A DNA stretch of 64,000 bases from Fonsecaea monophora (lineage: Eukaryota > Ascomycota > Eurotiomycetes > Chaetothyriales > Herpotrichiellaceae), in NCBI RefSeq assembly GCF_001642475.1, contig NW_019173945.1, forward strand, positions 1 to 64,000. The letters are read 5' to 3'. The position numbers and the translations under genes are program-made. Each line of letters begins with the position of its first letter. Within the stretch, counting starts at the first letter, position 1. Of this stretch, positions 54,077 to 63,699 are shown piece by piece. The notes under the pieces are model-generated. The model made no database searches. It saw nothing but the letters and a program-made list of their open reading frames with translations, and was not told where the DNA came from.

Positions 54077-55732
54077 ATGTCGGGCTCAGTATCAAGAGGT
54101 CTGGTGCGCGCCCTGCGCCAGACCAAAAGACCTTCAACACCTCGGTCGCAAGCCAGACAGTGCCAACCTCTGCGGCCCTTGTTTGAGCCCGCGCGAAACT
54201 TCTCCGTAACGAGTCGACGACGAGAGGACCCCAGCGAACCCCATCGCAATGTCAAATACACAACCGACATGTATCCCACTCTCAAACGAGACCCCCGGTT
54301 CGCTGAAATCACGCCCGATCATATCCAGTTCTTCAAGTCTGCCCTCGGCGACGATGCTGCAGTCATTGATGGAGTGACCACCGATGCTTCAGATGACCTG
54401 GAGGCGTTCAACACCGATTGGATGAGGAAATACAGAGGTCATACCAAGCTCGTCTTAAGGCCCAAGAGCACGGAAGAAGTGAGCAAAGTACTCAAATATT
54501 GCAATGACAATAAGCTGGCTGTGGTACCCCAAGGTGGAAACTCGGGGCTGGTTGGCGGCAGTGTGCCGGTCTTTGACGAAATTGTCATCTCAGTCTCCCG
54601 AATGAACAAAATCCGCCGTTTCGACGACATTAGCGGCATCCTGGTGGTCGATGCCGGTGTTATACTCGAAGTAGCCGACAATTACCTTGCCGAGCATAAC
54701 CATCTCTTTCCCCTTGACCTTGGTGCCAAAGGATCCGCCCAGATAGGTGGAAACGTTGCGACCAATGCCGGAGGGCTGAGACTACTACGTTACGGTTCAT
54801 TACACGGCAATGTTCTCGGAATCGAAGCAGTACTACCGGACGGCACTATTGTCGACGATCTTGGTACTCTGCGGAAAAACAACACGGGCTACGACTTGAA
54901 GCAACTCTTCATTGGCGGAGAGGGGACGATCGGAGTCATCACAGGCGTGTCGGTGGTGTGCCCTCAGAGGTGCAAAGCAGTCAACGTGGCATATTTCGGA
55001 CTCTCTTCGTTCGAGAATGTCCAGAAGGCTTACAAGGAAGCAAAGGTCCAGCTTGGAGAAATTCTGTCTGCCTTTGAACTCATGGATGCTCGAAGTCAAG
55101 GGTTCGTCCACCAAGTCACCGGCAAACAAAGACCATTGGAAGGTGACCATCCCTTCTATTGCTTGATTGAAACCAGTGGTTCCAATACAGAACACGACAG
55201 TGAAAAGCTGGAAAAGTTCTTGGAATACGTTATGAGCGAAGAGATTGTCTCGGACGGTGTCCTCGCCCAGGACGAGACACAAGCCAAATCGCTCTGGGCA
55301 TGGCGAGAGGGCATCACCGAGGCCATTGGCCACTTTGGCGGGACTTACAAATACGACCTTTCGATCCCGATTCAAGAACTGTACCAACTCGTGGAAGACA
55401 CGAGAGATAGACTCACTTCGAAAGGCTTGGTAGGTGATGACGACTCTTTCCCCGCGATTGCTGTGGTCGGCTATGGACATATGGGTGACGCGAATCTGCA
55501 CTTGAATATCCCCGTACGCAAATATACAAAAGAAGTCGAAGAAGCGATAGAACCGTGGGTGTATGAATGGATCCAAAAACGCAACGGAAGCATCAGCGCG
55601 GAACATGGCCTAGGCATCGCCAAAAAGAAATACATCGGATACAGCCGCAGTGAGACGATGATCAAGCTAATGAAGCAGATCAAGGATCTTTACGATCCCA
55701 ACGGAATTATGAATCCGTACAAGTATATATAA
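54077..55732 (+). CDS. FAD-linked D-lactate / D-2-hydroxyglutarate dehydrogenase
   Basis: Single exon, 551 residues. The N-terminus (MSGSVSRGLVRALRQTKRPS and on to about residue 55) is rich in Arg, Ser and Thr and almost free of acids: a mitochondrial targeting peptide. The FAD-binding PP-loop is PQGGNSGLVGGSVPVFDEIV (about 150), followed by NVATNAGGLRLLRYGSLHGN and FIGGEGTIGVITGVSVVCPQ. At the C-terminus GHMGDANLHLNIPV, GSISAEHGLGIAKKKYIG and LYDPNGIMNPYKY are the second-domain signatures, with metal-binding His. This is the DLD2/DLD3/D2HGDH group, which oxidises D-lactate or D-2-hydroxyglutarate and passes electrons on in mitochondria; motifs do not separate the two substrates. The gene is intact. 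Confidence 0.9.
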   Translation: MSGSVSRGLVRALRQTKRPSTPRSQARQCQPLRPLFEPARNFSVTSRRREDPSEPHRNVKYTTDMYPTLKRDPRFAEITPDHIQFFKSALGDDAAVIDGVTTDASDDLEAFNTDWMRKYRGHTKLVLRPKSTEEVSKVLKYCNDNKLAVVPQGGNSGLVGGSVPVFDEIVISVSRMNKIRRFDDISGILVVDAGVILEVADNYLAEHNHLFPLDLGAKGSAQIGGNVATNAGGLRLLRYGSLHGNVLGIEAVLPDGTIVDDLGTLRKNNTGYDLKQLFIGGEGTIGVITGVSVVCPQRCKAVNVAYFGLSSFENVQKAYKEAKVQLGEILSAFELMDARSQGFVHQVTGKQRPLEGDHPFYCLIETSGSNTEHDSEKLEKFLEYVMSEEIVSDGVLAQDETQAKSLWAWREGITEAIGHFGGTYKYDLSIPIQELYQLVEDTRDRLTSKGLVGDDDSFPAIAVVGYGHMGDANLHLNIPVRKYTKEVEEAIEPWVYEWIQKRNGSISAEHGLGIAKKKYIGYSRSETMIKLMKQIKDLYDPNGIMNPYKYI

Positions 55733-56235
55733 AATGGGAAGAGGTGTCGCGTCATATTTCGAGGCTCCCTGCGCCCTGTTCCTTGTTTCTCTGTGAGAGT
55801 TTCGTGTCATCTTGCATCCTATTTGTCGCTTACGATTTACGAGGAACAGCCTGACCACTCAAGGAGGGATCTACGGCCAAGCAAACCGCAGTTTATCGTT
55901 TTGATAGAGGAATCGATGCGGGGAAATGGCCGACACGTTCGGTATATTTTATTGCCTTCGCCGAGGTAAGACGCAGTTCTCCAATTCAAAGTAGCCGGAG
56001 AAGAGGAAACACAAAGCCACGGAATAATAACACTAATATTAGAGATGGGAAGGCTGACGTTCGGGTCGAAGTCGAGTCATCGCCTCGTCTGTGGTTTCTT
56101 ATATGAGCCTTGTCTTCCCTGTGTCCCAGGGTCACACTGACTACTGACTGCTTCGCTTCCTAAGCATCCTCCTCCCCTCCCCTTTCCCCTGGCGGTCTTT
56201 CGTGGTATTACAAAGATTCTCGCTGTCCGCGAACA
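55733..56235. other. Intergenic
   Basis: Same-strand spacer. CT-rich stretch (CCTCCTCCCCTCCCCTTTCCCC, 56166-56188) just upstream of the monooxygenase start resembles fungal promoter pyrimidine tracts. Confidence 0.45.
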
Positions 56236-58323
56236 ATGGTCTCCCCTGAACGGCTGAAGGAAGTATGGGTCCCGCTGTCGGACGAGTATGCGTACAAGAA
56301 GCGCAAATTGCGCGTCGCCACGATCGGCGCGGGCTTCTCGGGGTTGATCTTCGCGCACAAGATCCAGCATGAGCAGCCCGAGCTGCAGGAATTTGTGGAT
56401 CATGTCATCTTCGAGGCCAACGACGATGTCGGCGGCACGTGGAAGGCCAACACGTACCCGGGCGTGCAGTGCGACGTGCCGGCCCACATCTATGTCAGTC
56501 TACCATCTACCTCTACCTCTTCTCTTTTTGCGGGGTTTGTCTGATGTGGCGGACGAGGTAATTGATTTCTTTCTTGGACCTAGGCTTTCCCCTTTGATCC
56601 GAATCCCGACTGGTCAAAGTTCTATGCCGATGGGCCGGAGATTCTCGAGTATGTCCAGCGGACGGTCAAGAAGTGGAATCTCAATCGAGATATTCAGTTC
56701 AATACGCGCGTCGTTGCTCTCGAGTGGCTCGAAGAGGAAGGGAAGTGGAAGATCCGCGTCCGGAAGGACGGACAGGAAGAGAGGGACGAGTTCGCCGACG
56801 TCCTCGTCTCAGCTCAGGGCTTTCTCAGGTGAGTGTAATTTTCCTGTTACTCCGTGCAGACAGAGATACAAGCCAGAGTCTTTCTTGTTCGATATTTAAC
56901 ACCGATCAATGCTGATGCACTCTCATTCCTGTCTCCGCGCATCAGCCAATGGAAATGGCCAGATATACCCGGCATTGAGACGTTCAAGGGCCACAAAGTG
57001 CATTCAGCAGCCTGGGATCACTCCTTCGATTACTCGCATAAAAGAATTGGGATCATCGGGAACGGATCGTCCGCCATCCAGATTTTGCCACAAATGGCGA
57101 AATTGCCGGGTACTCAGGTGGTGAGTTTTCAGAGAGGAGCCACCTGGATCACTCAGAGTCTGGGCGAGGCGCTCGGTGTGGGTGGTGATGGGCAACCCGA
57201 CGACGAGGGCGCCGAGGACCAGGAAATGACGAATGGCGACGAAGGCGTTGATATGACGGAAGTCGGCGAAGAGGTAGGGAGCAAGTTTAACCCTGGATAC
57301 ACCAAGGCCGACAAGAGGCGGTTCCGAAATCCTGAGAAACACAAGGCGTATCGCAAGATGCTGCAGCATGGGATGAACAAGGGCTTCAGGCTGGTAAGTT
57401 GATCTCAAAAAACGAATCAATCCCCTTCTTCACAGGGTCTGTCTGGATATTGATTTGCCTTTTGTAACGGTGAACAGTTCCGCAAAGGCTCTGTCCAAAA
57501 CGCCAAATCCACCGAAGTCACAGCTGAGCGCATGCGAGCAGCATTGAACAACAACCCAGAACTCTGCGAGAAGCTCATCCCCAACTGGGCGCTCGGTTGC
57601 CGCCGCTTGACCCCCGGCGAAGGCTACCTAGAATCATTCCTCTTACCAACCGTGTCGCTGGAGAAATCCTCCATCGCCCGAATCACCGAGACGGGCATCG
57701 AGACGGAATCCGGCACGCACTACGACCTGGACGTGATCGTGTGCGCTACGGGGTTCGACGTCTCGCACATCCCGCACTACCCCGTGACGGGGCGCAACGG
57801 GATGACGCTGGCGGAGAAGTGGAAAGACGAGCCCGAGAGCTACCTGAGCGTGGCGTGCCCGGACTTCCCAAACTACTTCATCTTCACGGGGCCCAACGCC
57901 ACCGTCGGCCACGGCACTCTCATCACCAGCATGACCTGGACGGCCGAGTACATTGTCAAGTGGCTGCACAAGATCGCCGGTGAGGACATCCACTCGGCGG
58001 CACCCCGGCAGGACGCCACCGACGAGTTCGTCACCTACGGCGACGAGATCCAGCAGACCCTCACCTGGACGGGCGCCTGCAAGAGCTGGTACAAGAAAAA
58101 CCGCGTTGACGGCCGCGTCACAGCCACCTGGCCCGGCAGCGCGCTGCTCTACCGCGAGGTCATCCTGCGCGAGATCCGCGGCGAGGACTGGGACGTGCGC
58201 TACCGCTCGCGGAACCGTTGGCGCGGCATCCTGGGTAACGGCTTCACCAGGCTCGAGATCGATGCTGAGGAGAAGGAGCAGCATGGCGAGTCGGTCGATC
58301 TGGCCTTTTACGTTGCTCGTTGA
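56236..58323 (+). CDS. Baeyer-Villiger flavin monooxygenase
   Basis: Four exons (56236-56493, 56584-56828, 56946-57393, 57478-58323) give 598 residues. LRVATIGAGFSGLIFAHKIQ is the first FAD loop, and DVGGTWKANTYPGVQCDVPA the class B signature. FKGHKVHSAAWDHSFDYSHK contains the Baeyer-Villiger fingerprint F-x-G-x3-H-x3-W-D, and IGIIGNGSSAIQILPQMA is the NADP loop. IVCATGFDVSHIPHYP and FTGPNATVGHGTLIT sit in the C-terminal half. It would insert oxygen next to a ketone, using NADPH and O2; the natural ketone is unknown. An acidic insert (QPDDEGAEDQEMTNGDEG) after the NADP loop is unusual. The gene is convergent with CWC27, with 83 bp between stop codons. Confidence 0.9.
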
Positions 58324-58406
58324 TTCCGTCGGTAAATAGGGGACTTAGTCCATTGGAGACCCAGACTCTTCTTGATCCAAGATAACGCAATTACTCGTAC
58401 ACAAGA

Positions 58407-60134
58407 TTACCACCGTCTCTCCTTGCCCTTGCCTTTTCCTTTGTCCCTCTCCCGATCTTTGTCTCTGTCGCGCCTCTTTCCCATCTTCAACTCCTTCTCC
58501 TTCTCGCGCGGGTCAATGACCACCAGTTCCTCTTCGTTCTTCCTCTTCCAGTTCAGGTCCTTACCGAGCCGGTCTTTAGCGAACGACAACGAGTGGCTCA
58601 TCCACTGCGAATCGTCCTCGGACTCGTCGGCCTCGGCGTTGGTCGGGTCGTCCCATTTCGAACACGATTGGCAGTTTGCAATGAAATGCAGGTCGCACAA
58701 GACCGCTTCTTCGTCTTCTTCCCCTCCGCCTTCATCGCGTTTCGGTGGGGCCGAATCGGCTACTGGTTCTTGGGTTTCCGTAGAGGAGTTGTTGTCTTTG
58801 TGATCTTTATGGCCATTGGCGGACTTGGAAGAGTGTGCTGCTTTACCCTGAGCATCGGCTGACTCCAGGCGTGCTTTGAATGCGTTTAGCATCTTGAGCG
58901 CTTTAGCTTCGTCATGCGCATTGGATTCGCCTGGACGAGGCCGTTTGCGACCTCTCGTGCTTGTTGCCGGGATCAACGATTCTAACGCTGACTTCTTGGT
59001 CTTGGAGCCACTGGCATTGTTGTCCACATTCCGGCGCATGGACGCTTTCAAGGCAGCGATCTCGGCTTCTAGTGCAGAAGTTTTGGACGCTGCCGGTTGT
59101 TCTTCTGGTGTTGGAGATCGAGACGGCGATTCTGGATCACGAAGAGGGAGTTGAGTCAGTGGGTCGTGGAACGATGGCTTCCGCCGCTGTACCGGCGACG
59201 GAGATTTTGTTGAACTTGCGACACTTGCTTTGCGCTTTTGCGGAACTGTAGGTGAAGGTGATCTTCGTTGTGGTTTCTCGAGCGACTGAGGTTTAGGCGC
59301 TGTGCCGTTCGCCTGTGGCTTTGGCTTCGATTCGGGCACATCATCACTATCGATCAAGGCCGGGTTAAATTTAGGTTTCTTTGGTCGCACAGCGACTGGA
59401 CCGACATCGTCCTCGCCTTCATCCCCGGCAAAGCTGAGCAGCGTCTTCCCACCCTTCTTTTTCGCAGCCTTTTTCTTTGCAGGAGCTTCGACAGTACGCT
59501 CTGCGACTTTGTTCCTTTTCCGCATCTTCTGCCATGCGTCACCTTTTGGCATCTCGATGATTTCAACCCTGAGAATCTTCTCGGGATACATTGGTCTTTC
59601 ACTGCCCTCCAGCAGCTCGCCTTCCGCGATTTTGACCACGTTGTAAATACCGTCGCCCTCGACCCGGCCAAACATGGTGCACTTGCCGTCTAGTTGAGCC
59701 CTACAATCTCCGAGCGTGATGAAGAACTGACTGCCATATCCCGCGCCGTCCCCGGTGCCTTTGGCCATACCAACCAGCCCCCTCCTGTTGAACCGCAGCC
59801 TGCTGTGGATTTCATCTCCAAAATTAATCTTCTCTCCCTCCTCCCGGCCCATCAGCCGTGCCCAGTCTTCGTCGTATCGCTCAAATTCCCTGTCCTCGTA
59901 TATGTGTTGTCCACCTTCGCCGGTGCCGGTGGGGTCGCCCGTCTGAATGACGAAGCCTGGGGAGACACGATGGAAGATGTTGTTGTTGTAGTCCTCGTCG
60001 AGAACATGCTGCAAGAAGTTCCTGCATGTCAGGGGTGTTTGGTTCGCAAACAGAGATATTGTGAGAGGGCCAGCGGTGGTATGGACAAGAACTGAGGCAG
60101 TTGGGGGAGGTTCGGTCGTGTAATGCGAAGACAT
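58407..60134 (-). CDS. CWC27: Spliceosome-associated cyclophilin CWC27
   Basis: Single exon, 575 residues from ATG 60134. The N-terminal cyclophilin domain (about 12-190) shows NNIFHRVSPGFVIQTGDPTG, GDEIHSRLRFNRRGLVGMAK and GYGSQFFITLGDCRAQLDGK. The Trp usually near the active site of cyclophilins is replaced (RAQLDGK), as in known CWC27 proteins, so isomerase activity may be weak. A Lys/Ala-rich stretch (APAKKKAAKKKGGKTLLSFA) and a long low-complexity Ser/Pro/Lys tail follow, and then CDLHFIANCQSCSKWDD, the typical CWC27 C-terminal zinc-like segment. CWC27 works in the activated spliceosome with CWC22. The gene is intact. Confidence 0.9.
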   Translation of the reverse strand: MSSHYTTEPPPTASVLVHTTAGPLTISLFANQTPLTCRNFLQHVLDEDYNNNIFHRVSPGFVIQTGDPTGTGEGGQHIYEDREFERYDEDWARLMGREEGEKINFGDEIHSRLRFNRRGLVGMAKGTGDGAGYGSQFFITLGDCRAQLDGKCTMFGRVEGDGIYNVVKIAEGELLEGSERPMYPEKILRVEIIEMPKGDAWQKMRKRNKVAERTVEAPAKKKAAKKKGGKTLLSFAGDEGEDDVGPVAVRPKKPKFNPALIDSDDVPESKPKPQANGTAPKPQSLEKPQRRSPSPTVPQKRKASVASSTKSPSPVQRRKPSFHDPLTQLPLRDPESPSRSPTPEEQPAASKTSALEAEIAALKASMRRNVDNNASGSKTKKSALESLIPATSTRGRKRPRPGESNAHDEAKALKMLNAFKARLESADAQGKAAHSSKSANGHKDHKDNNSSTETQEPVADSAPPKRDEGGGEEDEEAVLCDLHFIANCQSCSKWDDPTNAEADESEDDSQWMSHSLSFAKDRLGKDLNWKRKNEEELVVIDPREKEKELKMGKRRDRDKDRERDKGKGKGKERRW

Positions 60135-60696
60135 GGCGGCGTGTTATACGGAGGTGGTCGTCTTATCTGAGTCGCTGCATTGTGGAACCGAAGACTGGAC
60201 TTCTATACAAGGTAAAAGTGCCTGGGTTGTTTTCCAGCCTTCGAGGTCGAGGTGCATCTGGAAAATACGTCAAGGTCACAAACATATTTACACTGTTTGC
60301 TGCATTTGCTGCATTTGCTTGGGGGGCTTCTTGTGCTTGGCGAGTTTGTCCCTTTTCCTAAACCATACAATCTAAAAATGGATCATAAGTCTATTTGAGA
60401 GCACTCGGTGAAGAATCTCCTCATATTCGGCATTCCTCGATCTTAGGTCGGAGCTTCTTGTTGGTATTAACTTATGTGAGGAAGCTCGTTTCCATGTCTT
60501 GTACGGTACATCGTGGTATGTGGCAATGGTGACAGACCCTGTCGCTCTGAAAATGCACATGGTATGATGGACAGCATGGAACTGGGATAACCAAAATCGC
60601 GGCTATCCAAAGGCTGGAGTTCAGACGCTTGATGAGTGCACTAAGCTATTTTCATTCGATACTAAAACGGGGAGACTAGGGACTCCCAATTCCAAT
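60135..60696. other. Intergenic
   Basis: Between CWC27 and the 3' end of the first secreted-protein gene. Two tandem TTTGCTGCA words at about 60297-60315. No gene. Confidence 0.45.
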
Positions 60697-61602
60697 TCAG
60701 TCGTCAGCAATCGTACTCGACCCTCCGCCCTCAATCTCACTCAGCACCCTCGTCCCCAATACATTGCCATTGGCATCCTGATATATAGCAGCGATGGAGC
60801 TAAAGCCATTGAACGGCGTGTACGAATACTCCACTTCCTTTGCGTTTTCCCCGTTGAAAAGAACGGCCCGCTCGTGCCCCGTAAAGGTCATGTCATGCCA
60901 GAACGATCCGACCACCTGGGACGAGAAGACAGATCCATCGTTGTGGAGTTTCTGGTCCACGATGTTGCCGGCCTGGTCGAGGATTCGATTTGTGTGCGTG
61001 TTGCCACTGTAGTCGTTGATTGAATAGAGGATACCCTCGTCGAGAAGCGCTGAGCGGGCAGACAGGCCGCTCGTTGCCGACGATGGGCTACTGCTGCTGG
61101 TGCTACTACCGCCTAGAGCACCGCCGACCAGGTTGCCGACATCAGACCCCAGAGTAGCAATCACAGGGTTCAGGTCGATTGAGTTGAGCGTGTCGTTGAT
61201 CATCAACACCAGATTCTCCAGCCGGGCCTCGAGTTCGACCTTCGCGGACACGTTCTGAATGGTCAACTGCACGGAGTTGATGCTCAGATCGACGCCAGCA
61301 TTGAATTGAAGGAGGGAGAGTACTTGGGCATCGATGTTGATTTTTGCGGATAGGTTCTTCACGGTGATGTCGATCTCGCCGACCGAGACGCTGGCATTGA
61401 GAAAGACGTCAGGTGGAGGACTGGTGTTGGTAACAGCACCATTCGAAGTGTCGGTCTCCTCGGTCTCGTAGACTGCAGATTCAGTGTCGTTGCCAGTCAC
61501 ACTGAGCGAGTAGCCGGTATAGCCATCGCTGGACGAGACTGACTGTGAAAAACTGGATCGGGCGAGTGCGAGCAGCAACGAGCAGAAGAGTGTGAGAATC
61601 AT
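60697..61602 (-). CDS. Secreted protein of unknown family, paralog A
   Basis: Single exon, 301 residues from ATG 61602. MILTLFCSLLLALARSSFSQ is a classic signal peptide. A Ser/Thr/Glu-rich segment leads to the core: PPPDVFLNASVSVGEIDITV, KNLSAKINIDAQVLSLLQFN, AGVDLSINSVQLTIQNVSAK, VELEARLENLVLMINDTLNS, IDLNPVIATL. The alternating pattern suggests a short amphipathic-helix or beta-rich bundle. A Ser/Gly linker and a second region (TGHERAVLFNGENAKEVEYS, YTPFNGFSSIAAIYQDANGN) end the protein. The same two regions occur in the divergent gene at 62.3 kb. No catalytic residue or known domain name comes to mind. Several Asn-x-Ser/Thr sites fit secretion. Function unknown. Confidence 0.75.
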   Translation of the reverse strand: MILTLFCSLLLALARSSFSQSVSSSDGYTGYSLSVTGNDTESAVYETEETDTSNGAVTNTSPPPDVFLNASVSVGEIDITVKNLSAKINIDAQVLSLLQFNAGVDLSINSVQLTIQNVSAKVELEARLENLVLMINDTLNSIDLNPVIATLGSDVGNLVGGALGGSSTSSSSPSSATSGLSARSALLDEGILYSINDYSGNTHTNRILDQAGNIVDQKLHNDGSVFSSQVVGSFWHDMTFTGHERAVLFNGENAKEVEYSYTPFNGFSSIAAIYQDANGNVLGTRVLSEIEGGGSSTIADD

Positions 61603-62285
61603 GACAATGAGCACGGCAAAGTGGCTAGAGGGGCGTCATGAAGGGAATAGAGACGATACTCGAAAAGTTGGAGAGACCCGACGCTCCTCTTCAAAGAGTT
61701 ACAGAAGTCGTAAGGAAGTCTATCGAGTACCTCCGTTCCGTATACAAACACCTGCAGCAAACCCTTTGGACGAGGCCAATTTCCACGCTCACTCCGTCTT
61801 TGAATTTCTCGAGAGTCACTTTAGCCATCCCATTTGGCATTTCCAGAAGCCGATTCGAGCGGACATGGGAAAAGTCCTGTTTTCGCATGGGCTAGTCCAG
61901 GGGAAACCATGGCTGTCCCACACCTGCAATCTCGGCAGATCAGCCCTATACCACAATGGACCGTTGAAACATGGAGAGCCATGCGCAAAACCGGTTGGAG
62001 ACGGCGCCATCTGCAGGGATCTGCGCAGATCATCCACACGTCTTTGGTCCAGTGTAAGACTCGTCCAGCCGACATGTCCCAAGGGATCGAATAATTTTTC
62101 TCCTGAACATGGGAGATTTCGCGATTTGGCGATACTTTGCTCGAGAAATTGGCCATGCGCCAGAATCGTCGGAGTTTCTCCATGAAAGAGGGAAGGAAAG
62201 TTGGTGGGTTCGATGATATAGAGGAGGGGATGGCCGTCGATTCCCGCCTATTCCTCTACCTGCTCTACCGTCAGATGAGAACATA
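61603..62285. promoter_or_regulatory. Shared upstream region of the secreted paralogs
   Basis: A 683-bp spacer between two divergent start codons of sister genes. No repeated or known regulator site was found. Shared control of the pair is an inference. Confidence 0.4.
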
Positions 62286-63107
62286 ATGGCGCGCTCAATA
62301 TTCCGGCTTCTCACGCTCTTCTCCTCGCTTCTGTTGAACCAGCAGATCCTGGCACAAACGACCACCTCGTCGACGCCGCAGGGGACCGTCAGCACAACAC
62401 CATCGTCGAATTCGCCGACCCTGACGCCGAGTCCAGCCTCTGCCTCCTCCACTCCTCCAGACGTCTACCTAAACGTACCAACACTCTCCGTTGGTCGGAT
62501 TGAGCTCGACGTTGACGACCTCCGGGCAGACATCAATCTGAATGCCCAGGTGGCGTCCCTTGTCACGCTGAATGCCGGTGTCGCGCTGTCCATTCAAGAA
62601 GTCAACCTCACCATTTCCGACGTCGATGCCCAGCTTGAATTGATCGTCCGTCTGGGCCATCTCGTCGACATTGTGAACCGAGTCTTTGAATCCTTGGACC
62701 TCAACCCTCTCTTGATCTCCGCCATCAACAACGTCACCTCGTTGCTGGAGCCCATTGTGGGCGCTGTGGACGGCCTCCTCGGCTCCATCACCCAAGGCGG
62801 AACGACGCTGTCATTCTTGATCGACAACCTCGGCAACATCGTCCAGGAGGTCGGCGGCGTCAGCACCATTGTCGGAAATTACCTCACCAACATGACCGAC
62901 ACGGGAGTCAGTCAAACCCTCTCCGGCGGTCTTGTCGAGAAGACATTTTCATATGCTCCGCTCAATGCGCTGGTCGACATTGTCTTCAACTCAGCCGGGC
63001 AGGTTGTCCAGGCGTCCGTTCAGAAGCAGAGTGGGGGTGGCGGCACAACAAGTTCGACGTCAGGGTCAAGTACCACGCCGACGCCGTCATCATCCACCAG
63101 CAGGTAG
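62286..63107 (+). CDS. Secreted protein of unknown family, paralog B
   Basis: Single exon, 273 residues to the first stop (TAG 63105-63107). MARSIFRLLTLFSSLLLNQQ then ILAQ is a signal peptide. A Thr/Ser/Pro-rich stretch precedes TPPDVYLNVPTLSVGRIELD, VDDLRADINLNAQVASLVTL, NAGVALSIQEVNLTISDVDA, QLELIVRLGHLVDIVNRVFE, SLDLNPLLIS, the same core as paralog A. Then come SFLIDNLGNIVQEVGGVSTI and VEKTFSYAPLNALVDIVFNS, again as in A, ending in a Ser/Thr/Gly tail. The frame stays open for 40 more codons past the stop; see the readthrough feature. Cell-surface or secreted role is likely; activity unknown. Confidence 0.75.
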   Translation: MARSIFRLLTLFSSLLLNQQILAQTTTSSTPQGTVSTTPSSNSPTLTPSPASASSTPPDVYLNVPTLSVGRIELDVDDLRADINLNAQVASLVTLNAGVALSIQEVNLTISDVDAQLELIVRLGHLVDIVNRVFESLDLNPLLISAINNVTSLLEPIVGAVDGLLGSITQGGTTLSFLIDNLGNIVQEVGGVSTIVGNYLTNMTDTGVSQTLSGGLVEKTFSYAPLNALVDIVFNSAGQVVQASVQKQSGGGGTTSSTSGSSTTPTPSSSTSR

Positions 63108-63230
63108 CAATCACAGTCGCAGTCGCACAGCACCGGGCCACAGACGCCGCCGACTAAGACGACAAGAATTAGAAAATCAGTGGTCCCGAGGCCGACGAGA
63201 CAGCCCGGTCGAGGTGGCCATCGGTTCTGA
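63105..63230 (+). promoter_or_regulatory. Possible stop-codon readthrough extension of paralog B
   Basis: The stop context is TAG CAA TCA. It agrees with the UAG-CAR-YYA readthrough signal known from plant virus and reporter studies. The downstream in-frame region runs 40 codons to TGA at 63228, beginning QSQSQSHSTGPQTPPTK and ending in a basic tail (RPTRQPGRGGHRF). A C-to-T change from CAG would also give this TAG, so a recent nonsense mutation is equally possible. Confidence 0.45.
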
Positions 63231-63699
63231 TTTTGTGCGGTGACTGGTAAAGGGAGGTCTTAATGTCGTATCTTCTGACCAGAAGAGGGGATCAACGACT
63301 GTAAAGGTCCTGGACGATCCCCTGACGAGAGTTGCACTCGAACGGCGTACTTAGAAGCCGGTTCCCTCGTACTTTGTCGGACACGTCGGGGTATCCACAT
63401 GTACCATTTATATAGTTTGACCGCATATACGGGGGTACATAGAGCGAACAAAGCTTAGCTTCTACATGCTCTCTCCACTATTCTATTTTCTGCATTGATT
63501 CCCAGGGATCTACAGACTTGTATACCTAGATCGCTAAGCGGCCTACTTACTGTAGTACCTTACCACACTTCCCCTCCTTGCTTGTCGACACGATTATACG
63601 AGGGCATCAAAGACAAGCCGGAGTTTCATGTTCGTCGACTGAGCTCTTTCGATATGAAAATTCTGCTCTTCTCAAAAGAACCATACACGCACTCGGACC
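63231..63699. other. Intergenic at right
   Basis: Between the secreted paralog and the end of the partial monooxygenase gene; no gene seen. Confidence 0.4.

Noticed and set aside
57643..58284. 213-codon frame opposite the Baeyer-Villiger monooxygenase
   Set aside because: Antisense shadow of a strongly coding GC-rich exon; composition dominated by Val, Asp and Ala with no motif.
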